A program made the position numbers and the translations under genes. Shown one piece after another: positions 26,310-34,859 of a stretch of DNA of 64,000 bases; positions within the stretch are counted from its first letter, which is position 1, and every line of letters begins with the position of its first letter. Source of the stretch: Actinobacteria bacterium UBA6100 (GTDB lineage Bacteria > Actinomycetota > Coriobacteriia > Anaerosomatales > Anaerosomataceae); contig DIWS01000004.1 of the NCBI GenBank assembly GCA_002423585.1, positions 124,001 to 188,000 on the forward strand, given 5' to 3'. The notes beneath the pieces are model-generated. The model saw only the letters and a program-made list of their open reading frames with translations, did no database searches and was not told where the DNA came from.

Positions 26310-27148
26310 CGGCCCGCCCGGACCTGTTCGTGTGCCGCCGCGAGCCGGTCGATGACATCGATGGGGACGTCCGCGGAACCGAGCCGGTCGCCGTCGCGAT
26401 CGAGACCGTGGAAGTCGCTTCCGCCGGTCACGATGAGATCCGATTCCCTGGCGATGAGCAGGTAGCGGCCCACTGTCCCGGGGTCGTGAGTGGAGTGATA
26501 CGCCTCGATGCCGAGGAGCCCTGTGCGGACCAGGTCAGGGATGAGATCGTCGACGTTGCTGAGTCCCGGGTGCGCGATCACCGGCACGCCGCCGGCGTGG
26601 CGGATCCATCCGATCACCTCGGCGGGCGAGCACAAGGGCTTGGGGACGTAGTGCGGGGCCGAGCGCCCGAGCAGGCGACGGAAGGCGTCCTCGACCGACG
26701 CGGCGTTCCCGGATGCGACGAGCAGTTGCGCGATGTGGGCACGGCCTACCGATCCGCCGTCAGCGAGACGTAGCACGTCGTCAAGGCTCACCTCGATGCC
26801 CGCGTCGTTCAGAGATATGACGATGCGCCCGGCGCGTTGGCGGCGGACGCCACGCAGGCGTTCCAGGTGCGCGAGGAGAGTCGGGTCTGTGTGATCGATG
26901 TGATAGCCGAGGATGTGGAGGTCGCGCCCGTCGACCCCTGCCGAGAGCTCGACTGCCGGTATGAAGGTGACGGCGCTGTGAGCTGCTGCTGCGAGCGCCT
27001 CGGCCACCCCGCCGACCGTGTCGTGATCGGTGATCGCGATAGCCGGGCAGCCCGCGCGGGCAGCTTGAGCCACGGTCGCTGTGGGCGTGAGGACGCCGTC
27101 GGAAGCGGTGGAGTGTATGTGGAGGTCGGGACCCGCCATAGCGATCAC
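26306..27148 (-). CDS. PHP-domain phosphoesterase (RNase AM/TrpH-like)
   Basis: 280 aa if the GTG at 27148 (overlapping the spoVS stop as GTGA) is used; ATG at 27139 gives 277 aa. PHP metal motifs: DLHIHSTASDG, AITDHDT, the HILGYH block, IAHPG and GGSDFHG. Members of this group include the 5'-3' exonuclease RNase AM and 3',5'-nucleotide bisphosphate phosphatases. The miaB start overlaps its end. Confidence 0.88.
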   Translation of the reverse strand: MIAMAGPDLHIHSTASDGVLTPTATVAQAARAGCPAIAITDHDTVGGVAEALAAAAHSAVTFIPAVELSAGVDGRDLHILGYHIDHTDPTLLAHLERLRGVRRQRAGRIVISLNDAGIEVSLDDVLRLADGGSVGRAHIAQLLVASGNAASVEDAFRRLLGRSAPHYVPKPLCSPAEVIGWIRHAGGVPVIAHPGLSNVDDLIPDLVRTGLLGIEAYHSTHDPGTVGRYLLIARESDLIVTGGSDFHGLDRDGDRLGSADVPIDVIDRLAAAHEQVRAGR

Positions 27149-27420
27149 GCGCGATGCGGGTGGCGCGGCTCCACGAGGAGACGGATGGCGGTGCGTTCTT
27201 CGCCGTTGATCTCGATGTCAGCGAACGCCGGCGTGCAGATGAGGTCGAGGCCCATCGGTGCGACGAAGCCCCGGGCGATGGCGATGGCCTTGACGGCCTG
27301 GTTGAGGGCTCCCGCGCCCACGATCTGGATCTCGACGACGCCCTGCTCGCGTATGACGCCTGCGAGGGCGCCTGCGACTGAGTTGGGACTCGACTTGGTG
27401 GAGACCTTGAGGACTTCCAC
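27145..27420 (-). CDS. spoVS: Stage V sporulation protein S homologue
   Basis: 91 aa from a GTG with AGGAGG 10 nt upstream. VLKVSTKSSPNSVAGALAG is the strongly conserved SpoVS N-terminus and the protein is family length; it is an Alba-like small nucleic-acid-binding fold. SpoVS acts in septation and spore-coat control in Bacillus, yet homologues are common in non-sporulating bacteria such as Thermus. Here it leads the miaB-containing block. Confidence 0.93.
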   Translation of the reverse strand: MEVLKVSTKSSPNSVAGALAGVIREQGVVEIQIVGAGALNQAVKAIAIARGFVAPMGLDLICTPAFADIEINGEERTAIRLLVEPRHPHRA

Positions 27421-27579
27421 GGCGGCGGTGCCTCCTGTGCTGCGGATACGAGAGTGTGACAGGTGCGGTGAGTGCTGGTGTGTCGTTGGCTGCTGGTGTG
27501 CTAGAGCCGCAGGAGGCGGCCTGGCGGGATTATATCCCATGAATGGGGTCGGACGCACTACCGAATGGCAGCGACCACC

Positions 27580-28656
27580 CTAGTCGTCCTTCTCGACCGG
27601 GAAGCGCACGTTGATCGCATCCCGGCCCACCGTCACCTTCGGCTCCCCCTTGAGGTTGAGGTAGTAGCGCTCGGCGAGCAGATCGAACGCCTTGGAGAGC
27701 TCCTGGCGGAATGCCGCAAGGTCGGCGTGGTGGATGTGGAGCGAACGACGGTCCCGATAGATGTCGGGTGCAGGCTTCGCGTCAGGCTCGTCGTCGGTCG
27801 TGAGCTGCGCGAGCACGGGCTCGAGGGGGGCGAGCTCGCCGGCGAGGATGCGATGCGCGGTGCGCTCGGAGACGGGGATGCCGATGGCCGAGGCGATGTC
27901 GCCGAGCTCGGCCGCGTCTCCGCAGGCGGCAGGACGTTGCCACACGACGAGGCGGTCGAGGTTCTCGCAGAACATGAGATCGGCGACATCGAGCTGGGTC
28001 CTGCCGAGCGCGACGAGGGTGGCCAGCACCTCCGTCGGGGTGCCGATGTACAGCTCGAGCTCGGGATGCTCGCAGGCGAACTCGACCAGACGGCGCACGA
28101 TGTTGTGCGGCCCGCGCGCCACGTGCGGGGTGCCCGTCTCGTCCGGCTCCACGGTCGGCCAGGTGGACTGGTCGGCACGCTCAGTGAGTTCCGAGGTATC
28201 CGCGATGACCGTCACGGCGGAGCCCTTGTGCGGCGCCGAGGCTGCGATCCTCGCGGCACTGACGTTCTCGCGCACCGAATAGAGCGCCATGCCGCGCCCG
28301 TGCACACCCCATCGGTCCATGACCATCGTCTCTAGCTTAGAGGTGACGCGCGGCTCGAAAACGGTGTCGTGCAGCGCGGGAGGTATGCCCACGCCGTCAT
28401 CGAGCATGGTGAGCGTACGTACGGTCCCGTCGCGGGTGGTAGCGACGAAGATCCGCTGCGCGTGAGCGTCACGGGCGTTGCGAAGCAGCTCGATCACCAC
28501 GTCTTCGACGCTGCGGATGTCGTGTTTCGCCTGCCGGCGCTCGGCCTCGGGCACCCGGAGCCGAACGAACCCATCGCCGAGCGACTCCTCCACCTTGAGG
28601 TAGCCGTCACCGGAGACCGTGGTCACGAAGTCTATGAGTGGGTCGTGTTCGCTCAT
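27580..28656 (-). CDS. GHKL (HATPase) ATP-binding protein of unknown role
   Basis: 358 aa from ATG 28656. The N-terminal 150 residues form a Bergerat fold: N-box VIELLRNARDAHA, G1 LDDGVGIPPAL, G2 VHGRGMALYSV. It lacks a histidine-kinase dimerisation domain and receiver, and the C-terminal half (about residues 170-358) has no domain I know. MutL/Hsp90-like ATPase activity is plausible but untested. Between the rny terminator and spoVS; it probably has its own promoter. Confidence 0.8.
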   Translation of the reverse strand: MSEHDPLIDFVTTVSGDGYLKVEESLGDGFVRLRVPEAERRQAKHDIRSVEDVVIELLRNARDAHAQRIFVATTRDGTVRTLTMLDDGVGIPPALHDTVFEPRVTSKLETMVMDRWGVHGRGMALYSVRENVSAARIAASAPHKGSAVTVIADTSELTERADQSTWPTVEPDETGTPHVARGPHNIVRRLVEFACEHPELELYIGTPTEVLATLVALGRTQLDVADLMFCENLDRLVVWQRPAACGDAAELGDIASAIGIPVSERTAHRILAGELAPLEPVLAQLTTDDEPDAKPAPDIYRDRRSLHIHHADLAAFRQELSKAFDLLAERYYLNLKGEPKVTVGRDAINVRFPVEKDD

Positions 28657-28697
28657 GTCGTCCCCAAGCCTGCCATGCCTGCTACCGGTTCTCAAGA

Positions 28698-28725
28698 GCA
28701 AGGGGACCGCGAACGGTCCCCTTGC
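28698..28725 (-). terminator. rny transcription terminator
   Basis: A perfect 12-bp stem GCAAGGGGACCG / CGGTCCCCTTGC with a CGAA tetraloop lies 29-56 nt beyond the rny stop on the minus strand. It isolates rny from the GHKL gene. Confidence 0.8.
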
Positions 28726-28753
28726 GGCCGAACAGTGTGGGGGTGATGCTCCC

Positions 28754-30286
28754 CTACTTCGCGTAGTCGATCGCGCGGCTCTCACGGATGATCATGACCT
28801 TGATCTGTCCGGGATACTGCAGCTCTTCTTCGATCTGCTTGGCGAGGTCACGCGCCATGAGCGTGGCGTCCGCGTCGGAGATCTCCTCCGGCTTCACCAT
28901 CACGCGGATCTCGCGACCCGCCTGCATGGCATACGACTTCTCCACACCCTTGTGGGCTTCGGCGAGAGCCTCGAGTTTCTCAAGACGCTTGATGTAGCTC
29001 TCGAGGGTCTCGCGGCGAGCGCCGGGGCGTGCCGCCGAGATGGCGTCCGCGGCCTGGACGATGACGGCCTCGACCGTCTGCGGCTCCACGTCACCGTGGT
29101 GCGCCTCGATGCAGTGGACGACTTCCTTGTTCTCGCCGAGCCGGCGCGCGAGATCGGCACCGATGACCGCGTGGGGGCCTTCGATCTCATGATCGATCGC
29201 CTTGCCGAGGTCGTGCAGCAGTCCTGCGCGCTTGGCGAGCGCCGGGTCGAGGCCGAGTTCGGCTGCAACGACGCCGGAGAGGTACGCGACTTCCAGCGAA
29301 TGGTTCAGCACGTTCTGGCCATAGCTGGTGCGATACTTGAGGCGGCCCAGCGTGCGGACGATGTCACTGTGGAGGTTGTGCACGCCGGCGTCGAAGACGG
29401 CCTGCTCGCCCGCCTCGTGCACCTGCTGGTCGACGAGTGCCTCGGCCTTCTTGAACATCTCCTCGATGCGAGCCGGATGGATGCGGCCGTCGGCGATGAG
29501 GTTCTCGAGCGTGATGCGGCCGACCTCGCGTCGGACCGGGTCGAAACTCGATAGGATGACCGCCTCGGGCGTGTCGTCGATGATGAGGTTGATGCCGGTG
29601 AGCTGCTCGAAGGCGCGGATGTTGCGACCCTCGCGACCGATGATGCGGCCCTTAAGGTCATCGGATGGGATGTGCACGACCGAGACCGTCGACTCGGCGG
29701 TATGGTCGGCGGCGACGCGACCGATGGCGATGCCGATGATGTTGCGTGCCTTGCGGTCGGCTTCCTCCCGAGCACGCTGCTCGCCCTCACGGACGATGAT
29801 CGCGGCGTCGTGACTCACGTCCTGGCGAATGCGGTCGAGGAGCACGGTCTTGGCCTGGTCCGAGGACATGCCTGCGAGCGCCTCAAGCCGGGACTTTTCT
29901 TCAGCGATGGCGTCCTCGAGATCCTTCTCGCGCTTGGCGACCTGACCGACCTGGCTCGAGAGGGCGTGTTCGCGCTTGTCGAGCGATTCGGCCCGGCGTT
30001 CGATTGACTCCTCGCGCTGCAGGAGTCGCGCCTCCATCGCCGTGATGTCCTTGCGGCGCTCCTTGGCCTCTTCCTCGGATTGCGCCTTCAGGTGGAAGAT
30101 CTCGTCTTTGGCTTCGAGGAGCATCTCTTTCTTGGTCGTCTCGGCCTGCTTCTGCGCATCAGCAAGCATGCGCTCCGCGGATTCGCGGGCCTGGTTTGCC
30201 TTACTGGCGACCAGGAAGCGGTTGATCACATAGCCGAGGACGACGCCGAGAGCCAGACCGATCAGTGCGTAGACTACGGGGCCCAT
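28754..30286 (-). CDS. rny: Ribonuclease Y
   Basis: 510 aa. N-terminal membrane helix (VVYALIGLALGVVLGYVI), long Glu/Lys/Arg-rich coiled coil (about residues 30-180), KH domain (LKGRIIGREGRNIRAFE) and HD phosphohydrolase domain (AGLLHDLGKAIDHE; HHGDVEPQT). It is the membrane-bound endonuclease that initiates mRNA decay in many Gram-positive bacteria. RNase J and PNPase, its usual partners, are also encoded in the window. The 295-nt upstream gap (30287-30581) holds only the recX terminator and probably its promoter. Confidence 0.97.
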   Translation of the reverse strand: MGPVVYALIGLALGVVLGYVINRFLVASKANQARESAERMLADAQKQAETTKKEMLLEAKDEIFHLKAQSEEEAKERRKDITAMEARLLQREESIERRAESLDKREHALSSQVGQVAKREKDLEDAIAEEKSRLEALAGMSSDQAKTVLLDRIRQDVSHDAAIIVREGEQRAREEADRKARNIIGIAIGRVAADHTAESTVSVVHIPSDDLKGRIIGREGRNIRAFEQLTGINLIIDDTPEAVILSSFDPVRREVGRITLENLIADGRIHPARIEEMFKKAEALVDQQVHEAGEQAVFDAGVHNLHSDIVRTLGRLKYRTSYGQNVLNHSLEVAYLSGVVAAELGLDPALAKRAGLLHDLGKAIDHEIEGPHAVIGADLARRLGENKEVVHCIEAHHGDVEPQTVEAVIVQAADAISAARPGARRETLESYIKRLEKLEALAEAHKGVEKSYAMQAGREIRVMVKPEEISDADATLMARDLAKQIEEELQYPGQIKVMIIRESRAIDYAK

Positions 30287-30421
30287 TGCGTGTCACTCCC
30301 TTGCTTTGAGAAGCGATCATCTGTCGTGTCAATGGCTCGTGTGAAACGCGAACGCCGAACGAGGTTGTCGTCCGGCGCGTGAGATCGGCGTATGCGGAAC
30401 CTGTGCGAAGATGCACGACAA

Positions 30422-30440
30422 ACCGCCCTCTGAGGGCGGT
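30422..30440 (-). terminator. Terminator after recX
   Basis: ACCGCCCT-CTG-AGGGCGGT is a perfect 8-bp stem with a 3-nt loop followed on the minus strand by TTTGTCGT, 142 nt beyond the recX stop. The remaining sequence from 30441 to 30581 shows no gene. Confidence 0.75.
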
Positions 30441-30581
30441 ATCGTGCTTCGAAGCTGAAGAACCACATACGAAACGGTCACCAGCTGGCACCGTCTCGAT
30501 CACATTTGCCGCGCTCATGGTACTCGGGAGAGCGATCTTCCGTCAAGGCGGTGAGCGGCTCTGAGCAGCAGAAACGGCGCG

Positions 30582-31238
30582 CTAGAAGTCCTCGTCAACC
30601 GAACCGTGACCGGGCTCGTCAGCGAGTATGGAGCGCGCCGCGTCGAGGGAGACCCCCGGCGCGAATCCACGCCGGGCAAGCCTCGCCGCAAGGCGTTGGA
30701 CGGTGTCTCCGTTGCGCAGAAGACGACGCGCCAGCAGACGTGCCCTCTCTGGCTCGTCGTCCGGTGGTGCCGCGGCATCGAGTGAAGAGCGGGCAAGCCC
30801 GTCGTCGATCCCCCTCGTGCGCAGCTCACGAAGCGCCCGCTCGCGGCCGTACCCCCGCGAGCGGATGAGGGTCCGGGCGAAGTTCTCGGCGAATCGGGTG
30901 TCGTCGACGAGGCCGGTGTCGACCAGCCAGGCGACGAGGGGATCGGCCACATCCGCCGGATAGCCGTCGTCCAACAGGCGGGAGTGGATCTCGTGTGTGC
31001 TGCGCTCGCGATACATCAGAAGTCGCAGCGCCCGCTCTCGTGCGAGACGAGGCTCCACCTCCCGCAACCGCTCGTCGGGTCCCACGATATCGATGGTGTC
31101 GCCAACTGTGATCCGGCACTCGCGCAGGGCCTCCACCGCCATGTCCCGCCAGGGTTCGCCATCGACCCAGACGGTTCGGCGATGCGAGGCCCTGCCGTGG
31201 GTCTTCACATCGGTGACCAGACGGAGCTGATCGGTCAC
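30582..31238 (-). CDS. recX: Regulatory protein RecX
   Basis: 218 aa from a GTG 2 nt after the recA stop. RecX three-helix repeats are seen (ALRLLMYRERSTHEIHSRL; DTRFAENFARTLIRSRGYGRERALREL). An N-terminal extension of about 50 residues precedes them. It restrains RecA filaments and is co-transcribed with recA, hence SOS-controlled. Confidence 0.93.
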   Translation of the reverse strand: MTDQLRLVTDVKTHGRASHRRTVWVDGEPWRDMAVEALRECRITVGDTIDIVGPDERLREVEPRLARERALRLLMYRERSTHEIHSRLLDDGYPADVADPLVAWLVDTGLVDDTRFAENFARTLIRSRGYGRERALRELRTRGIDDGLARSSLDAAAPPDDEPERARLLARRLLRNGDTVQRLAARLARRGFAPGVSLDAARSILADEPGHGSVDEDF

Positions 31239-31240
31239 GC

Positions 31241-32323
31241 TCAGCCCTTCTTGGGCTTCGCTTCGACGGGCATCTCCTCGACCGGCTCCACGGCCGCGGG
31301 AGCCTGAGCGACAGGCGTGCGTCCGCTGACCGGCAGACCGAGATGGTCCCTGATCTGGGACTCGATCGTGTCGCGCAGGCTCGCGTTCTCGCGCAGGAAG
31401 TCCTTGGCCGCCTCACGTCCCTGCCCGAGGCGCTCCTCGCCGTATGTGTACCAGGAACCCGACTTCTGGACGAGACCCTCCTCGACGCCGAGGTCGAGAA
31501 GGCTGCCTTCCTTGGAGATGCCCTGGCCGAACATGATGTCGAACTCCGCCTGGCGGAACGGCGGGGCCACCTTGTTCTTCACGACTTTAGCGCGCACGCG
31601 GTTGCCCACGTTGTCAGTGCCCTGCTTGATCGAGTCGATCCTTCTGATGTCGATGCGGATCGAAGCGTAGAACTTGAGTGCGCGGCCGCCGGATGTGGTC
31701 TCCGGGCTACCGAACATCACGCCGACCTTCTCGCGGAGCTGGTTGATGAAGATGCACGTCGTATTGGACTTGCTGAGCGAGCCCGCGAGCTTGCGCATCG
31801 CCTGGCTCATCAACCTCGCCTGGAGGCCTACGGTCACGTCGCCCATCTCACCCTCGAGTTCCGCTCGAGGGACGAGTGCGGCCACGGAGTCGACGACGAT
31901 GACATCGATGGCGCCGGAGCGCACGAGCATGTCGGTGATCTCGAGGGCCTGCTCGCCGGTGTCCGGCTGTGAGATGAGGATGTCGTCGATGTCCACACCG
32001 AGACGGGCGGCGTACGCGGGATCGAGTGCGTGCTCGGCGTCCACGAACGCGGCTATGCCACCGGTGCGCTGCGCCTCCGCGACGATCTGCAGTGCGAGGG
32101 TGGTCTTACCCGAGGACTCCGGTCCGTAGATCTCGACGATCCGTCCACGTGGGATGCCGCCAATGCCGAGGGCGGCGTCGAGTGCCAGTGAGCCTGTCGG
32201 GATAGCGTCGACGACCTGCAGTGCGGCGTTCTCGCCCAGCCGCATGAGCGACCCCTTGCCGAACTTCCGGTCGATCTGCTCCCTCGTGAGCTCAAGCACC
32301 TTTTCCTTGTCACTCTGTATCAC
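31241..32323 (-). CDS. recA: Recombinase RecA
   Basis: 360 aa from GTG 32323 (AAGGAG upstream); an in-frame upstream extension to 32401 contains the promoter and is not coding. Walker A GPESSGKTT, the FVDAEHALDP block, VDSVAALVPRAEL Walker B and L2 region NQLREKVGVMFG. The C-terminus is a Pro/Ala/Glu-rich tail. It drives homologous recombination and LexA cleavage. Confidence 0.98.
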   Translation of the reverse strand: MIQSDKEKVLELTREQIDRKFGKGSLMRLGENAALQVVDAIPTGSLALDAALGIGGIPRGRIVEIYGPESSGKTTLALQIVAEAQRTGGIAAFVDAEHALDPAYAARLGVDIDDILISQPDTGEQALEITDMLVRSGAIDVIVVDSVAALVPRAELEGEMGDVTVGLQARLMSQAMRKLAGSLSKSNTTCIFINQLREKVGVMFGSPETTSGGRALKFYASIRIDIRRIDSIKQGTDNVGNRVRAKVVKNKVAPPFRQAEFDIMFGQGISKEGSLLDLGVEEGLVQKSGSWYTYGEERLGQGREAAKDFLRENASLRDTIESQIRDHLGLPVSGRTPVAQAPAAVEPVEEMPVEAKPKKG

Positions 32324-32372
32324 TTGTATCCCGCTCCTTATCCCGGTCGGGCGACCCCTGAAGGCTGAGTCG

Positions 32373-32401
32373 AACCTACACGAACGTATGTTCGGTGTCA
32401 A
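32373..32401 (-). promoter_or_regulatory. recA promoter with LexA box
   Basis: Minus strand -35 TTGACA (32401-32396), 17-nt spacer, -10 TAGGTT (32378-32373). The spacer holds a perfect LexA box, CGAACGTATGTTCG on the plus strand at 32381-32394. The -35 touches the thpR stop codon, so recA-recX has its own SOS promoter inside the core block. Confidence 0.85.
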
Positions 32402-32986
32402 TCACCTGCCGAGCGGTACGATCGCCAATTCTTCGTACTCCGGACCGCGTGGCGTGAGTGTCGACGAGAAGAGCGTAACCTCACGCACTGACATGGACAC
32501 GGCGCGCTCCTCGGATCTGCGCAGAATGTGTTCCACGGCATCGAGTGACGTAGCGGTGACGCGCCGGGGACGCCGTGCACGACAGAGCGTCGCGTGCGTC
32601 CTGAACCGCGTGCCCTCGGGCTCGAACTCGAGGAACGAGGTGGCGGCCGTCACAGCCTCGGCGAGCGCGGCGGTCTCCTCCCCTCCTGCCGAAGGCTGGA
32701 CCCACACGAGTGACGCGGACCGCGGTCTCGGGACGGCACGGACCGCGTCGAGGCGGAGGTGGTACGGTTCCATGTCCGCCAGGGCGTCGCGCACGGCATC
32801 GCTCACATACGGGATGAGTGCGTCCGGGACGATGCCAAGGAACCGCAGTGTGATGTGTAGGTTCTCCTCGGCTACCCACTTCTCGTCGCGCCATGCCGGG
32901 TCGGCGTCAACGAACGCCTGACGGCAGGTCACGAGTGTTGAGCGCATCGTGAGAGGCAGCGGGATGGCGACGAACGCGCGCGGCAT
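32402..32986 (-). CDS. thpR: RNA 2',3'-cyclic phosphodiesterase (2H family)
   Basis: 194 aa. RAFVAIPLPL at the N-terminus and two HxT-type motifs of the 2H superfamily (NLHITLRFLG; RTHATLCRA). It hydrolyses or ligates 2',3'-cyclic phosphate RNA ends in vitro; the cellular role is unclear. It lies between cinA and recA, as in many Gram-positive genomes, 6 nt after cinA. Confidence 0.93.
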   Translation of the reverse strand: MPRAFVAIPLPLTMRSTLVTCRQAFVDADPAWRDEKWVAEENLHITLRFLGIVPDALIPYVSDAVRDALADMEPYHLRLDAVRAVPRPRSASLVWVQPSAGGEETAALAEAVTAATSFLEFEPEGTRFRTHATLCRARRPRRVTATSLDAVEHILRRSEERAVSMSVREVTLFSSTLTPRGPEYEELAIVPLGR

Positions 32987-32992
32987 CTCACG

Positions 32993-34219
32993 TCACCTCG
33001 CAAGGAGCTCGCAGCGCAGCATGTCGAGCGCGATGAGAGTGGCGCGGGCGCGGACCGCCGCGCGGCTGCCCTGAAGGCGGTGTTCGGCCACGAGGGTCTC
33101 GCCGGTGGTGCGTGCGAGCGCGAACCACACGAGCCCGACGGGCCTGTCGTCCGAACCGCCGTCAGGTCCGGCGATGCCTGTGGTCGCCACTGCGATCGTC
33201 GCGCCCGGGAGCGCGAGCGCGCCTTCGGCCATAGCGCGTGCCGTCCGATCGCTCACCGCTCCGGAGAGGGCCAGCACGGCAGGCGGCACACCGAGCACCC
33301 CGGACTTCACCGCGTTGTCGTAGGCGACCACGCCGCCGGTGAACGCGGCGGACGAGCCCGGTACGTCGGTAAGCGCCGACGCTACCATGCCGCCCGTGCA
33401 CGATTCGGCCGTGGCGATGACCGCCCCGCGATCGCGCGCGAGGCGGATGACCGTCTCGGCAAGCGTGGAGCCATCGGTGGAGTAGCATGCCGGACCGAGG
33501 GCGGCCTGCGCGGCGGATGAAGCGGCCTCCAGGTCGACGGGGTCGGCGTCGCGCGGGAAGAGCACGACCTCGACGTCTCCCGGTGCTGCCAGCAGGGTGA
33601 GCTCGACGGCGTAGGCCGCTATCGCGGGCACCACGAGGTGCTGGGCGTCGGACTCGGAGACGCCGGTGCACCTCAGACGGACCGGGGCGGGACCGTGTGG
33701 ACGGGTGCTGAGGAAGCCGATCAACAGCGGGCGCATCTCGTGAGGGGGTCCCGGAAGCAGCACGAGTTCGTGTCCCCCGTCGAGCGCCAGCGCTTGCCCG
33801 GGGGCCGTACCGGCCACCGCGGGGAGCACGGTGGCCCCCTCGAGCACCTCCGCCTGGCGGAACATCTGCTCCCGGGAGGCGGTCTGCGTGTGACGTGCGG
33901 CCACCCGAGTCAGCTGCGAGGCGATGGTTTCGTCGGGCAGAAGTGCCCTTCCGAGGGCGTCAGAGGCCGCCTCGCGGGTTATATCGTCGTGAGTGGGTCC
34001 CAATCCCCCCGTGACGATCACGAGGTCACACGCCTCGATGAGCGATGCGATCGAGGAAGCGACGATAGAACGGTCGTCCGGCAGTGAGAGAGCGGCGTGC
34101 ACCACGTATCCCGCCTCGGCGAGCAGGCGGGCGATCTCCGCGGTGTTGGTGTCCTGGCGGAGCCCGGTGGTGAGCTCCGTACCTATCGTGAGGATGGCGG
34201 CGGTACGCAGGCTCACCAC
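32993..34219 (-). CDS. cinA: CinA: competence/damage-inducible protein, nicotinamide-nucleotide amidase
   Basis: 408 aa from GTG (two GTG codons in a row). N-terminal MoaB/MogA-like COG1058 domain (ILTIGTELTTG; VTGGLGPTHDDITREA) and C-terminal PncC deamidase domain (ATAESCTGGMVASALTDVPGSS...GGVVAYDN). It salvages NMN in the pyridine-nucleotide cycle. One nt separates it from pgsA. Confidence 0.95.
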   Translation of the reverse strand: MVSLRTAAILTIGTELTTGLRQDTNTAEIARLLAEAGYVVHAALSLPDDRSIVASSIASLIEACDLVIVTGGLGPTHDDITREAASDALGRALLPDETIASQLTRVAARHTQTASREQMFRQAEVLEGATVLPAVAGTAPGQALALDGGHELVLLPGPPHEMRPLLIGFLSTRPHGPAPVRLRCTGVSESDAQHLVVPAIAAYAVELTLLAAPGDVEVVLFPRDADPVDLEAASSAAQAALGPACYSTDGSTLAETVIRLARDRGAVIATAESCTGGMVASALTDVPGSSAAFTGGVVAYDNAVKSGVLGVPPAVLALSGAVSDRTARAMAEGALALPGATIAVATTGIAGPDGGSDDRPVGLVWFALARTTGETLVAEHRLQGSRAAVRARATLIALDMLRCELLAR

Positions 34220-34220
34220 G

Positions 34221-34859
34221 TCACGAGCTCTCCCCCTGCCCGCTGTCCCAGGGCCCCGTGAGGATGTCGCGCGCGTGATAGAAGTAGTCGATCATCGACG
34301 CGATGGTCATGACCACGGCCGCCCCCATCACGAACCACGCCAGCGCGTTGAAGTACTCCATGCCGAGGATGCCGAGGAACTCGGCCAGAAGCAAGCTGTC
34401 CTTGAGCAGGAAACCGACGATGGCGACGATCTGCAGGACGGTCTTGACCTTGCCGTAGTTCGAGGCCGCGATCACGCGTCCCTCGGCCACCGCGACCATC
34501 CGAAGACCGCTCACCACGAGCTCGCGGCTGATGATGACGAGCGCGATCCACGAAGGCAGGCGCTCGAGGTCCACGAGGGCCACAAGTGCGGCCGTGACGA
34601 GCAGCTTGTCGGCGAGCGGATCGATGAACTTGCCGAAGGTGGTGACCTGGTTGCGGCTGCGGGCGATGTAGCCGTCCACCGCGTCGCTGGCAGCGAGCGC
34701 GATGAAGATCAGCGCAGCGATCCAGGGTTGCACGGTGCGCCACCACTCCGGAAGCGCGATGGCGGGCGGGAACTCGCCGAGGAGCACGACCAGGAAGATG
34801 GGGATCAGCACCACGCGTGCGAGCGTGATCCGGTTCGCCAGGTTCATGTCACGGATCAT
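34221..34859 (-). CDS. pgsA: CDP-diacylglycerol-glycerol-3-phosphate 3-phosphatidyltransferase
   Basis: 212 aa from the ATG overlapping the rimO stop; the ATG at 34847 (MNLANRITLAR) is an equally good start. CDP-alcohol phosphatidyltransferase signature ASDAVDGYIARSRNQVTTFGKFIDPLADK (D-G-x2-A-R-x8-G-x3-D-x3-D). It makes phosphatidylglycerol phosphate, the first step to PG and cardiolipin. Confidence 0.95.
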   Translation of the reverse strand: MIRDMNLANRITLARVVLIPIFLVVLLGEFPPAIALPEWWRTVQPWIAALIFIALAASDAVDGYIARSRNQVTTFGKFIDPLADKLLVTAALVALVDLERLPSWIALVIISRELVVSGLRMVAVAEGRVIAASNYGKVKTVLQIVAIVGFLLKDSLLLAEFLGILGMEYFNALAWFVMGAAVVMTIASMIDYFYHARDILTGPWDSGQGESS

